From Acetatifactor sp. (lineage in GTDB: Bacteria; Bacillota; Clostridia; Lachnospirales; Lachnospiraceae), in assembly GCA_016293615.1 (NCBI GenBank), contig JAEDDX010000051.1, positions 1 to 18,976 on the forward strand: DNA of 18,976 nucleotides. The letters run 5' to 3'. The notes beneath the pieces were generated by a model that was not told the DNA's origin, ran no database searches, and saw only the letters and a list, made by a program, of their open reading frames with translations. The translations under genes were made by a program, and so were the position numbers. Numbering within the stretch: position 1 is the stretch's first letter; each line of letters opens with the position of its first letter. Shown here in pieces: positions 1-7,065 of this stretch.

Positions 1-61
1 TAGTTATTAAGACCTTGGAGAGGGTCTCTAAAAACTACTACTATATAATACGAGGGAGAAT

Positions 62-850
62 ATGAAGAATAGGAACTTTAAAATTTGTCTGGAACGGGAA
101 ATTAAGGAGTTGGAAGAATTGCGGGAGCAGCTGGTGGCTCGATTGGCAAGAACACCGGAGGGGACCTTGCATGTTCATCAAACAGGCAGCGGTAAGCCAC
201 AATATTATCATTATAAAGACAGCCAAAGAACTTATTTGCAGGCGGGGTGCAAAGAGACAGCCGTAGCTCTCGCACAGAAGACTTACGACGCAAAAGCGTT
301 GACAATGATTGAGGAGAGGCTGAAAGCGGCGAAGAGATTATGGAAGGAGTATGAGGTCTCAATCGGAGATTTATATGAAATACAGACTGACGCCAGAAAA
401 GAGCTGGTTCAGCCGCTCGTTATGCCGGATGAAATGTACATAAAAAGATGGTATGAGAGTTATCAGGGCTCTGCAAATCCCTATCAAAACACATTGGCCA
501 TTTATACGGAAAAGGGAGAAGCGGTCCGGTCGAAGTCGGAGAAGATACTTGCTGATTTATTTTATCGCAACAATATTCCCTACATTTATGAACCTCGGTT
601 GGACCTCGGAAAGGGGAAGACTGTCTATCCTGACTTCCTGATTCTGCATGTTAAGCAGAGAAAAACTTATATTTTTGAGCATTTTGGTATGATGGACGAT
701 CCGGAATATATCAGGAGTGCGCTGGAGAAATTGCGCTTATATGAAGAGGGCGGATATTGGTATGGAGAAACTCTTTTGTACAGTTTTGAAACCGGTACGA
801 GTCCACTGAATACGAAATTGGTTGAGAGGATGCTGCGTCATTTTTTGTAG
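62..850 (+). CDS. PD-(D/E)XK-like nuclease-fold protein of unknown role
   Basis: A 262-residue protein starting at ATG 62, with a GAGGGAGA ribosome binding site 2-10 bases upstream. Residues 8-30 are a charged, probably helical or coiled segment. Residues 36-60 hold an HQTGSGKPQYYHYKD stretch resembling small binding modules of phage-like proteins. The C-terminal part looks like a PD-(D/E)XK nuclease fold: KSE at 158-160, YEPRL at 176-180, YPDF at 189-192 (Asp191) and FEHFG at 205-209 (Glu206), followed by MMDDPEY. The E...PDF...EHFG pattern occurs in restriction-like domains attached to some helicases and in stand-alone Firmicute proteins. Here the usual Lys of the ExK motif is Phe or Gly, so activity is uncertain. 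No signal peptide or membrane segment is visible. No partner gene is adjacent. The fold call is moderately sure; the function is unknown. Confidence 0.6.
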   Translation: MKNRNFKICLEREIKELEELREQLVARLARTPEGTLHVHQTGSGKPQYYHYKDSQRTYLQAGCKETAVALAQKTYDAKALTMIEERLKAAKRLWKEYEVSIGDLYEIQTDARKELVQPLVMPDEMYIKRWYESYQGSANPYQNTLAIYTEKGEAVRSKSEKILADLFYRNNIPYIYEPRLDLGKGKTVYPDFLILHVKQRKTYIFEHFGMMDDPEYIRSALEKLRLYEEGGYWYGETLLYSFETGTSPLNTKLVERMLRHFL

Positions 851-901
851 GGCCTCCGGTCTCTTAAGAAATCCTTCATAAAGATCGAGAAAAGAATTAA
901 G

Positions 902-930
902 ATGACATTTTTGAGAAAAAACAGTATAAT
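902..930 (+). promoter_or_regulatory. Candidate sigma-A promoter
   Basis: ATGACA at 902-907 (5 of 6 against TTGACA) and a perfect TATAAT at 925-930 are separated by 17 bases in an AT-rich patch. Transcription would start near 937, just before the acetyltransferase remnant, and could run into the HD-domain gene at 1270. Inferred from consensus match only. Confidence 0.45.
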
Positions 931-945
931 TACTCTAGTTTGTAT

Positions 946-1218
946 ATGAAAATCACAGATTCTTTTGCCTGCTTTGACGCTTCAGCAAAAGGTTTTTTCG
1001 GGCCGATCGGGGTGGATCCTGAGCGCAGGGGTGAGAAGATTGGGCAGTCATGATTGCTTGCGACTCTGAACAGTATGCGCGAGTATGGCTACGCTTACGC
1101 AATCATCGGATGGGTGAGCGAAGCGGAACAGTTCTATCGGAAAACGGTCGGCGCCGAATTCATCAAGGGCGGAAATCCGGAAAACAGCGTGTATTCCTAC
1201 CTGATTTTTACGGATTAG
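946..1218 (+). pseudogene. Remnant of a GNAT N-acetyltransferase (C-terminal end, in-frame stop)
   Basis: One frame from ATG 946 to TAG 1216-1218 encodes 90 codons and contains a single internal stop, TGA at 1051-1053. Before the stop it reads FFGPIGVDPERRGEKIGQS, which is the acetyl-CoA pyrophosphate-binding motif of GNAT enzymes (V..E.RG.GIG..L). After the stop it continues LLATLNSMREYGYAYAIIGWV and then AEQFYRKTVGAEFI, the usual end of a GNAT domain. Matching sequence on both sides of the stop in the same frame points to one ancestral gene. The N-terminal half of a normal enzyme (150 or more residues) is absent. No ribosome binding site precedes ATG 946. It is probably a non-functional relic that now forms the 5' leader of the HD-domain gene. 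Confidence 0.7.
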
Positions 1219-1269
1219 ACTGGTCGGCGGAGAATGGAACCCTGACCGGAAAATGGAGGAGAACAATCT

Positions 1270-1857
1270 ATGATACCTACGAGAGAAGAGGCGGAGAAAC
1301 TGCTTCGGGAAGCAGAACAGTGTAATCCGGGACCATGGGGGAATCACAGCCGCGTGGCGGCGCATTGCGCAGAACGGATTGCAGAGGCAAGTGCAGATCT
1401 GGATGCAGAAAAAGCGTATGTCTTCGGACTGCTCCATGATATCGGAAGAAAATTTGGCGTCAGGCATTTGGGTCATGTGTCTGACGGGTATTCTTATATG
1501 ATGTCTCTTGGTTATGACGAGGTCGCAAAAATCTGCCTTACGCACTCCTTTCCGAATCGGACAATCGATGAATATGTGGGTAAGTTTGATACTTCTGATG
1601 AGGAACTTGAACTTATCAGGACCAGTCTGGCAAAGGTTGTGCCGGATGAGTATGACTCCCTGATTCAGCTGTGTGATTCTTTGGCCGGAAGCGAGGGCGT
1701 GATGGATATCGAAGCGCGCATGGAGGATGTGAGAAGACGCTATGGTTCTTATTCGCAGGCAAAGTGGGATGCCAACATGGCGCTCAAGGCATATTTCGAA
1801 GCAAAGACCGGAAGAGATATTTACGAAGTGGTAGACAAAGAAACATTCAGACCGTAA
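1270..1857 (+). CDS. HD-domain metal-dependent phosphohydrolase
   Basis: A 195-residue cytoplasmic protein starting at ATG 1270 behind a strong GGAGGAGA site. The HD-superfamily metal ligands are visible in order: His26 (NHS), His56-Asp57 in GLLHDIGR, His92 in LTHS and Asp136 in LCDSLAG. The family hydrolyses phosphate esters, often nucleotides. The substrate here cannot be read from the sequence. The length and the LLHDIGR context suit the small stand-alone HD proteins common in Clostridia, some of which are annotated as HDIG or YqeK-like. The gene lies just downstream of the acetyltransferase remnant and may use the promoter at 902-930. About 120 bases separate it from the next gene, and I see no clear terminator between them. 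Confidence 0.8.
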   Translation: MIPTREEAEKLLREAEQCNPGPWGNHSRVAAHCAERIAEASADLDAEKAYVFGLLHDIGRKFGVRHLGHVSDGYSYMMSLGYDEVAKICLTHSFPNRTIDEYVGKFDTSDEELELIRTSLAKVVPDEYDSLIQLCDSLAGSEGVMDIEARMEDVRRRYGSYSQAKWDANMALKAYFEAKTGRDIYEVVDKETFRP

Positions 1858-1980
1858 AAAGGAATTTCTGCACGAAAGAAACTACTGTTATACATGCTAT
1901 ACATTAGATAGCGCCGCCGGTGATCTTGGGAGCGCTTGGCAGGAGGAAATACAAGGTTTGTTTGAGAAAAGAGGAAGCAT

Positions 1981-3003
1981 ATGGTACAGGTAACACTCGG
2001 GAAAACAGGGATTACGGTCGGAAAGAACTCCTTTGGAGCTTTGCCGATCCAGAGAATTTCGACCGAAGAGGCGGTCAGACTTTTGCGAAAAGCATATGAG
2101 AACGGCGTGACATTTTATGACACGGCACGCTTTTATACGGACAGCGAGGAAAAGCTGGGAGAAGCGTTCGACGGAATGCGGGAGAAGATCTACATTGCGA
2201 CCAAGACAGCCGCGAAGAAGGCAGAAGACTTTTGGAAGGATCTGCATACTTCCCTCACCAATCTTCGCACGGATTATATCGATATTTATCAGTTTCATAA
2301 CCCGCCGTTTTGCCCCAGGCCCGGCGACGGCACCGGACTCTACGAGGCAATGCTGGAAGCGAAGGAAAAAGGGATGATTCGGCACATCGGCATCACCAAC
2401 CACCGTCTGGATGTGGCCAATGAGGCCGTTGAATCCGGACTGTATGAGACGCTGCAGTTTCCGTTCTGCTATCTGGCAACGCAAAAAGACCTTGAGATCG
2501 TGCAGAAATGCAGGGAAGCAGGCATGGGCTTCATCGCCATGAAGGCACTTTCCGGCGGACTGATCACCAATTCCGCGGCGGCGTATGCGTTCCAGGCGCA
2601 ATACGAGAATGTGCTTCCCATCTGGGGCATTCAGAGGGAGAGTGAGCTGGATGAATTTCTGTCATACATAGAGAATCCGCCCGTCATGAGTGAGGAGCTT
2701 GCCGCTGTGATCGCTCATGACAGAGAGGAATTGCTCGGAGAGTTCTGCAGAGGCTGCGGCTATTGTATGCCATGCCCGGTTGGAATCGAGATCAATAACT
2801 GTGCGCGCATGAGCCTGATGATCAGGCGCGCCCCGTCAGCAGCCCAGCTGACGCCGCAGATGCAGGAGAAGATGAAGCTGATCGAATCCTGTCTGCACTG
2901 CGGAAAGTGTAAGGCGAAGTGTCCTTACGGTCTTGATACGCCGGCGCTTCTTGAGAAGAATTACAAGGACTACTGTGAGATCCTCGCAGGAAAAGCATAC
3001 TGA
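1981..3003 (+). CDS. Aldo/keto reductase with C-terminal ferredoxin-like 4Fe-4S motifs
   Basis: A 340-residue protein starting at ATG 1981, preceded by AGAGGAAG. Residues 1-235 form an aldo/keto reductase TIM barrel with the catalytic tetrad in place: Asp47 and Tyr52 in YDTARFY, Lys75 in TKTA and His106 in QFHNP. Residues 256-266 carry Cys256, Cys259, Cys262 and Cys265 (CRGCGYCMPCP). Residues 304-315 carry a classical CX2CX2CX3CP motif (Cys304, 307, 310, 314). This arrangement matches the COG1453-type predicted oxidoreductases of anaerobes, in which a barrel is fused to an iron-sulfur electron-transfer tail. The substrate is unknown. The length is normal for the family, and the gene appears monocistronic. 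The family call is confident; the physiological reaction is not. Confidence 0.88.
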   Translation: MVQVTLGKTGITVGKNSFGALPIQRISTEEAVRLLRKAYENGVTFYDTARFYTDSEEKLGEAFDGMREKIYIATKTAAKKAEDFWKDLHTSLTNLRTDYIDIYQFHNPPFCPRPGDGTGLYEAMLEAKEKGMIRHIGITNHRLDVANEAVESGLYETLQFPFCYLATQKDLEIVQKCREAGMGFIAMKALSGGLITNSAAAYAFQAQYENVLPIWGIQRESELDEFLSYIENPPVMSEELAAVIAHDREELLGEFCRGCGYCMPCPVGIEINNCARMSLMIRRAPSAAQLTPQMQEKMKLIESCLHCGKCKAKCPYGLDTPALLEKNYKDYCEILAGKAY

Positions 3004-3158
3004 CGGTTTTACCGCACATTCTTTCGGTACGCGGGATTACGGAATGCGGCCGGAGCGGCGGTCAAAACACATGCAAAAATGAATTTCTACGCATAAAAAC
3101 CTCTTTACAGGTGAGAATGATTTCTAGAAAGAATTCAAACCGGTAAGGAGGTATTTTT

Positions 3159-4484
3159 ATGTCTGTCTTTTTGGAGATCACGGCAGTATACGCAAGAGAA
3201 ATCCTGGATTCCAGGGGAAATCCGACCGTGGAGGCGTCTGTCACGGTAAAAAGTGACGCCGACAGGAGAAAGTACACCGGGACCGCAGCGGTGCCTTCCG
3301 GCGCAAGTACGGGACAGTTCGAGGCGGTGGAGCTTCGCGACTTTGAGAAACGGTATGCAGGGCTTGGCGTCACCAAGGCAGTGCACAATGTCAATGAGGT
3401 GATTGCGCCTGCACTTCTCGGGATGAACGCATCCTCTCAGGTTGCCGTGGACCGCAGGATGATCGACCTGGACGGTACGGACAATAAGTCGATGCTTGGC
3501 GCCAATGCGATTCTGGCGGTCTCTCTGGCCGTAGCCAAAGCAGCGGCAGGCGCCCTGCATATTTCCCTGTATGAATACCTGGGCGGCATCTGTGCAAAGG
3601 TTCTTCCGGTACCGATGATGAATATCATAAACGGTGGTGCACACTCCAGAAATTCCATCGATTTTCAGGAGTTCATGATACTGCCTGTCGGGGCCAGTTC
3701 TTTCAGGGAAGCATTGAGAATGGGCTCGGAGGTCTATCACAGCTTAAAAAAGGTGCTCTCCGCGAAATACCTGTCCACGGCGGTCGGAGATGAGGGCGGT
3801 TTTGCCCCTGACATCGATTCTGTAGAGGGAGTGCTGGACATTCTTTGCGAGGCGGTGAAGGGCGCCGGCTACGAGTGCGGAAAGGATATCTGTTTTGCCA
3901 TGGATGTGGCGGCGAGTGAGTTTAAGAGCAGAAAGGGAACCGGCGTATATGAACTGCCCAAATCCGGCAAGGAGTATCGCGCGGAGGAATTGATCGGACT
4001 GTATCGGTCGCTCGCGGACAAATACCCGATCGTGTCAATCGAAGATCCTCTCGACGAGGAGGACTGGGAAGGCTGGAAGCTTCTGACAAAAGAGCTCGGC
4101 GACAGATTGAAGCTGGTGGGAGATGACCTCTTTGTGACCAATACGGAGCGGCTGACGAAGGGTATGAATCTGCAGGCCGGCAATGCGATCCTGATCAAAT
4201 ACAATCAGATCGGAACCCTGTCAGAGACCATTGAAGCAATCCAGACTGCGGCGAAGGGCGGTTTTTCCGCAATTGTTTCCCACCGCTCCGGCGAGACGGA
4301 GGACACGACGATCGCAGATTTGTGCGTCGCCCTGAACACGGGGCTGATCAAGACGGGCGCGCCGGCAAGAAGCGAGAGAGTTTCCAAGTATAACCGCCTG
4401 CTGCGCATAGAAGAGGAACTGGGTTGTGCTTCGGAGTTTCCGGGAAAGACCATATTTCATAAGCCTGAGACAGGAAAAAACTAA
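3159..4484 (+). CDS. eno: Enolase (phosphopyruvate hydratase)
   Basis: A 441-residue enolase, which interconverts 2-phosphoglycerate and phosphoenolpyruvate in glycolysis. The start ATG 3159 lies behind a perfect AAGGAGG site. All key residues are visible: the VPSGASTG loop at 45-52, His162, Glu171, the general acid/base pair Glu212 (DEGG) and Lys347 (LIKYNQ), the metal ligands Asp249, Glu295 and Asp322, the substrate loop SHRSGE at 375-380, and Lys398. The length is normal. The NGGAHSRNSIDFQEF stretch at 158-172 differs somewhat from the more usual NGGAHADNNVDIQEF, so this may be a divergent or second enolase. The 155 bases upstream show no clear promoter. The next gene downstream is the oligopeptide-transport operon, which has its own promoter. 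Confidence 0.97.
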   Translation: MSVFLEITAVYAREILDSRGNPTVEASVTVKSDADRRKYTGTAAVPSGASTGQFEAVELRDFEKRYAGLGVTKAVHNVNEVIAPALLGMNASSQVAVDRRMIDLDGTDNKSMLGANAILAVSLAVAKAAAGALHISLYEYLGGICAKVLPVPMMNIINGGAHSRNSIDFQEFMILPVGASSFREALRMGSEVYHSLKKVLSAKYLSTAVGDEGGFAPDIDSVEGVLDILCEAVKGAGYECGKDICFAMDVAASEFKSRKGTGVYELPKSGKEYRAEELIGLYRSLADKYPIVSIEDPLDEEDWEGWKLLTKELGDRLKLVGDDLFVTNTERLTKGMNLQAGNAILIKYNQIGTLSETIEAIQTAAKGGFSAIVSHRSGETEDTTIADLCVALNTGLIKTGAPARSERVSKYNRLLRIEEELGCASEFPGKTIFHKPETGKN

Positions 4485-4525
4485 GACGGAAGCGAGACGC
4501 CGATAAGACAATTTGTCTGTTTTTC

Positions 4526-4553
4526 TTGACAAACAGTTTATCATATGTATAAT
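4526..4553 (+). promoter_or_regulatory. Strong sigma-A promoter of the oligopeptide transport operon
   Basis: A perfect TTGACA (4526-4531) and a perfect TATAAT (4548-4553) are spaced by 16 bases. Transcription should start near 4560, leaving a leader of about 190 nt before the binding-protein start. The -35 box lies inside an inverted repeat CTGTTT...AAACAG (4517-4522 and 4531-4536), a possible operator. Confidence 0.8.
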
Positions 4554-4559
4554 AGTAAC

Positions 4560-4747
4560 TGTTGTATGTGAGAGACAGACACTTGTTTTTTTATTCATGG
4601 CGTTGAACAATGATGTTCAAGGCACTTTTTTTGTATTACGAAATAATTTACTGCAATAAAGCAGCAGAGAAGTAACGCGATAAAAGTCGAGGAATGTCGA
4701 AGACAGGTGCCGGTCATCAAATCTATTTATCGAGAGGAGATAAAATT
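4560..4747 (+). promoter_or_regulatory. Long 5' leader of the opp operon
   Basis: This leader of about 190 nt contains two T-runs (4585-4592 and 4626-4632). Before the second is a 7-bp inverted repeat, TTGAACA (4603-4609) and TGTTCAA (4614-4620), with an ATGA-type loop. The hairpin-plus-T-run layout resembles a weak attenuator, but the stem is short and AT-rich and five bases separate it from the Ts. I recognise no known riboswitch. The leader ends in the AGAGGAGA ribosome binding site at 4733-4740. Confidence 0.35.
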
Positions 4748-6895
4748 ATGAAGAAGAAAGTGTTTAGCATTCTTCTCGCTGCATCCATGCTTGCAAGCCT
4801 TACAGCCTGCGGCGGAGATGTGGCAGAAAGCGGCAACCCCATTGAAGTTGTTGGCAGTTCCTCCAGCGAAGTTGTTGAAAGCAGCAGCTCAGGCGCTGAA
4901 ACTGTGGCAGCAGAGTATGTCCGTGCCGATGACGAGGATGTATACGAAGCCGTTCTCGGCGAGTTTACAGCCCTGACCGATGCAGCTAAGGCTGCAGCTA
5001 CCATTGATGAGAGATTTATGCTGTTTGCTCAGGCAGAAGCATACCTTCTTGATTCAGCTTGTATGATCCCCACCACGACTCAGGGCGGCGCATACACCAT
5101 TTCCAGAGTAGCTCCCAGAACCATTCCTTATGTTCAGTGGGGTAACGATGATGACCGTCTTAAGAGCATGGTTATCTCTGATGAATTCTGCACTCCCGAG
5201 GAGCGCGCAGACATGCTCGCTGAGTGGGCTAAGGCAGTTGCAGGCGAGTGCGAGTACGATCCTGCTGCATACCTTACCTCCAAGGGACATACCATTCAGA
5301 AGGATTACACCACAACCTTCCAGACCGCACCTGTAACGCTTGACTGGCTCAACACCAGCTCCCAGTCTGATACAGAGATCACTGTAAACTGTGTAGACGG
5401 TCTTGTTGAGTACAACAATCTCGGACAGATGACACCCGCTCTTGCTGAGAGCTGGGATATCTCTCCCGACGGTACCGTATATACCTTCCACATCCGTAAG
5501 GGTGTTAAGTGGTATACTTCCGAGGGTACCGCATACGCAGATGTAACCGCGCAGGACTTCGTAGCAGGCTTCCAGCACATGCTGGATACTCAGGCAGGTC
5601 TTGAGTGGCTCGTTGAAGGCGTTGTGAAGGGCGCAAGCGAGTATCTTGGCGGCGGCAGCTTTGCTGAGGTTGGTTATAAGGCAGTAGATGACTATACGCT
5701 TGAGATCACTCTTGAGGCTCCTACTTCTTACTTCCTGACCATGCTGACCTATTCCTGCTTCCTTCCTATCTGTGATCCTTTCTACCAGGCTCACGGCGGA
5801 GTATTCGGTATTGATGAGTATGCTGCAGCAAGTGCAGATACCAATACCTATACCTACGGTAACTCCGAGGATGTAGCTTCCCAGGTTTACTGCGGACCTT
5901 TCCTGATCCAGAAGCTTCAGAAGGATTCTGAGATCAAGATCGTGAAGAATAAGAACTACTACAATGCAGACAAGGTTACCCTGAACTCCATCAAGTGGGT
6001 ATTCGACAACGGCGAGAACCCTGATGCAGTTTACAACGATGCACTGAACGGAACCTACGCAGGTGTTGCTCTCGGCGCATCTACCGGTCTGCTTGACAAG
6101 GCTAAGGCTGACGGTAACTTTGACAAGTACGCTTACATTTCCGATACCACTTCCACCACCTACTTCGGCGGCCTGAACCTGAACCGTGGTACCTTCGCTC
6201 TTGAGAGCGGCGCTTGTGCTTCCACCAAGACCGAGCAGCAGAAGATTGATACTGCTAAGGCTCTGATGAACAAGAACTTCCGTAAGGCTCTTCAGTATGC
6301 ATTCGACAAGAAGACCCAGAACGCAGTTATCCGCGGTGACGAGCTTGCATGCACCAACCTCAGAAACATGTATACACATCCTGAGTTCGTTCAGCTCTCC
6401 GGTGATGTGACCGATGCTGACGGACATACCTTCACAGCAGGTACCTTCTATGGTGAGATGGTACAGTACTACTGCGACAAGATGGATCTCGGCATTACCG
6501 TAAAGGACGGTGTTGACGGCTGGTACAACGCAGAGAGAGCAAAGGCTTCTCTTGCAGCAGCTAAGTCCGAACTCGGCGACAGCGTAAGCTTCCCCATCCA
6601 GATCGATGTGGTATACTATTCCGCATCTGATGCTCAGACCGCTCAGGCAGCAGCATACAAGTCTGTAGTAGAGGGCGCTCTCGGTGCAGAGAATGTACAG
6701 ATCAATCTGGTAGAGGCTACCACTCCCGATGACTATTATGCAACCGGCTACCGTGCATCCAACGGTGAAGCAGGCTGCTATGATATGTTCTACGGTTCCG
6801 GTTGGGGTCCTGACTACGGTGATCCTTCCACATACCTTGATACCTTCCTTGGTGAGGGTGCAGGCTACATGACAAAGGTAATCGGTCTGTTCTAA
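4748..6895 (+). CDS. oppA: Oligopeptide ABC transporter substrate-binding lipoprotein, apparently circularly permuted
   Basis: This 715-residue lipoprotein should capture peptides outside the membrane for the OppBCDF transporter. I chose ATG 4748, just after AGAGGAGA, because it gives a clean lipoprotein signal: MKKK, a hydrophobic core and lipobox LTAC with Cys21. An in-frame ATG at 4694 would put 18 residues before it. Residues 22-57 are a Ser/Glu-rich linker. Residues 58-165 read like the C-terminal end of AmiA/OppA-type proteins: RFMLFAQAEAYLLDSACMIP, then ISRVAP and TPEERADMLAEW. The usual mature start follows (YTTTFQTAPVTLDWL, 188-201), then NCVDGLVEYNNLGQMTPALAESW, the LNLNR region, NKNFRKALQYAFDK and GWGPDYGDPSTYLDTF (686-700). 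The protein then stops at VIGLF, where the canonical C-terminal lobe would begin. Total length is close to that of ordinary AmiA-type proteins. Codon use is strongly biased, suggesting high expression. Confidence 0.9.
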   Translation: MKKKVFSILLAASMLASLTACGGDVAESGNPIEVVGSSSSEVVESSSSGAETVAAEYVRADDEDVYEAVLGEFTALTDAAKAAATIDERFMLFAQAEAYLLDSACMIPTTTQGGAYTISRVAPRTIPYVQWGNDDDRLKSMVISDEFCTPEERADMLAEWAKAVAGECEYDPAAYLTSKGHTIQKDYTTTFQTAPVTLDWLNTSSQSDTEITVNCVDGLVEYNNLGQMTPALAESWDISPDGTVYTFHIRKGVKWYTSEGTAYADVTAQDFVAGFQHMLDTQAGLEWLVEGVVKGASEYLGGGSFAEVGYKAVDDYTLEITLEAPTSYFLTMLTYSCFLPICDPFYQAHGGVFGIDEYAAASADTNTYTYGNSEDVASQVYCGPFLIQKLQKDSEIKIVKNKNYYNADKVTLNSIKWVFDNGENPDAVYNDALNGTYAGVALGASTGLLDKAKADGNFDKYAYISDTTSTTYFGGLNLNRGTFALESGACASTKTEQQKIDTAKALMNKNFRKALQYAFDKKTQNAVIRGDELACTNLRNMYTHPEFVQLSGDVTDADGHTFTAGTFYGEMVQYYCDKMDLGITVKDGVDGWYNAERAKASLAAAKSELGDSVSFPIQIDVVYYSASDAQTAQAAAYKSVVEGALGAENVQINLVEATTPDDYYATGYRASNGEAGCYDMFYGSGWGPDYGDPSTYLDTFLGEGAGYMTKVIGLF

Positions 6896-6947
6896 TCAAC
6901 AGGGCGACGGAACATTGTAATAGCCGAATTGAATGTACTGTGACTAA

Positions 6948-6977
6948 GCGCAGGGGGATATTTTTATCCCCCTGTGT
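6948..6977 (+). terminator. Strong intercistronic hairpin after the binding-protein gene
   Basis: CAGGGGGATA (6951-6960) pairs perfectly with TATCCCCCTG (6965-6974) around a TTTT loop. Three more pairs including wobbles extend the stem to about 13 bp. No U-run follows, so it is more likely a 3' end stabiliser or partial terminator that keeps binding-protein mRNA above permease mRNA than a full stop. The same layout is known from other binding-protein operons. Confidence 0.7.
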
Positions 6978-7065
6978 CTTGATGAGAATGATTTTGTGGG
7001 GTTTGATGGATGAAATTTCTTTTCTTGCAAACCATGCAACCGGAAATGGAGGATGAGTTGACTGT

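Noticed and set aside
44..49. TATAAT as promoter of the first gene
   Set aside because: Transcription would begin in the ribosome binding site, and no -35 box lies at a proper distance. The real promoter is probably upstream of the window.
1051..1053. TGA read as selenocysteine in the acetyltransferase frame
   Set aside because: No catalytic Cys is expected at this GNAT position, the gene also lacks its N-terminal half, and no SECIS-like hairpin is evident. A nonsense mutation is simpler.
4505..4525. CodY-type operator near the opp promoter
   Set aside because: The match to AATTTTCWGAAAATT is too poor (roughly 9 of 15 by eye) to support a claim.
5054..6427. Long minus-strand open frame of 457 codons opposite the binding-protein gene
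   Set aside because: It lacks family motifs and a ribosome site and is explained by the strongly biased codons of the highly expressed plus-strand gene, which rarely create reverse stops.
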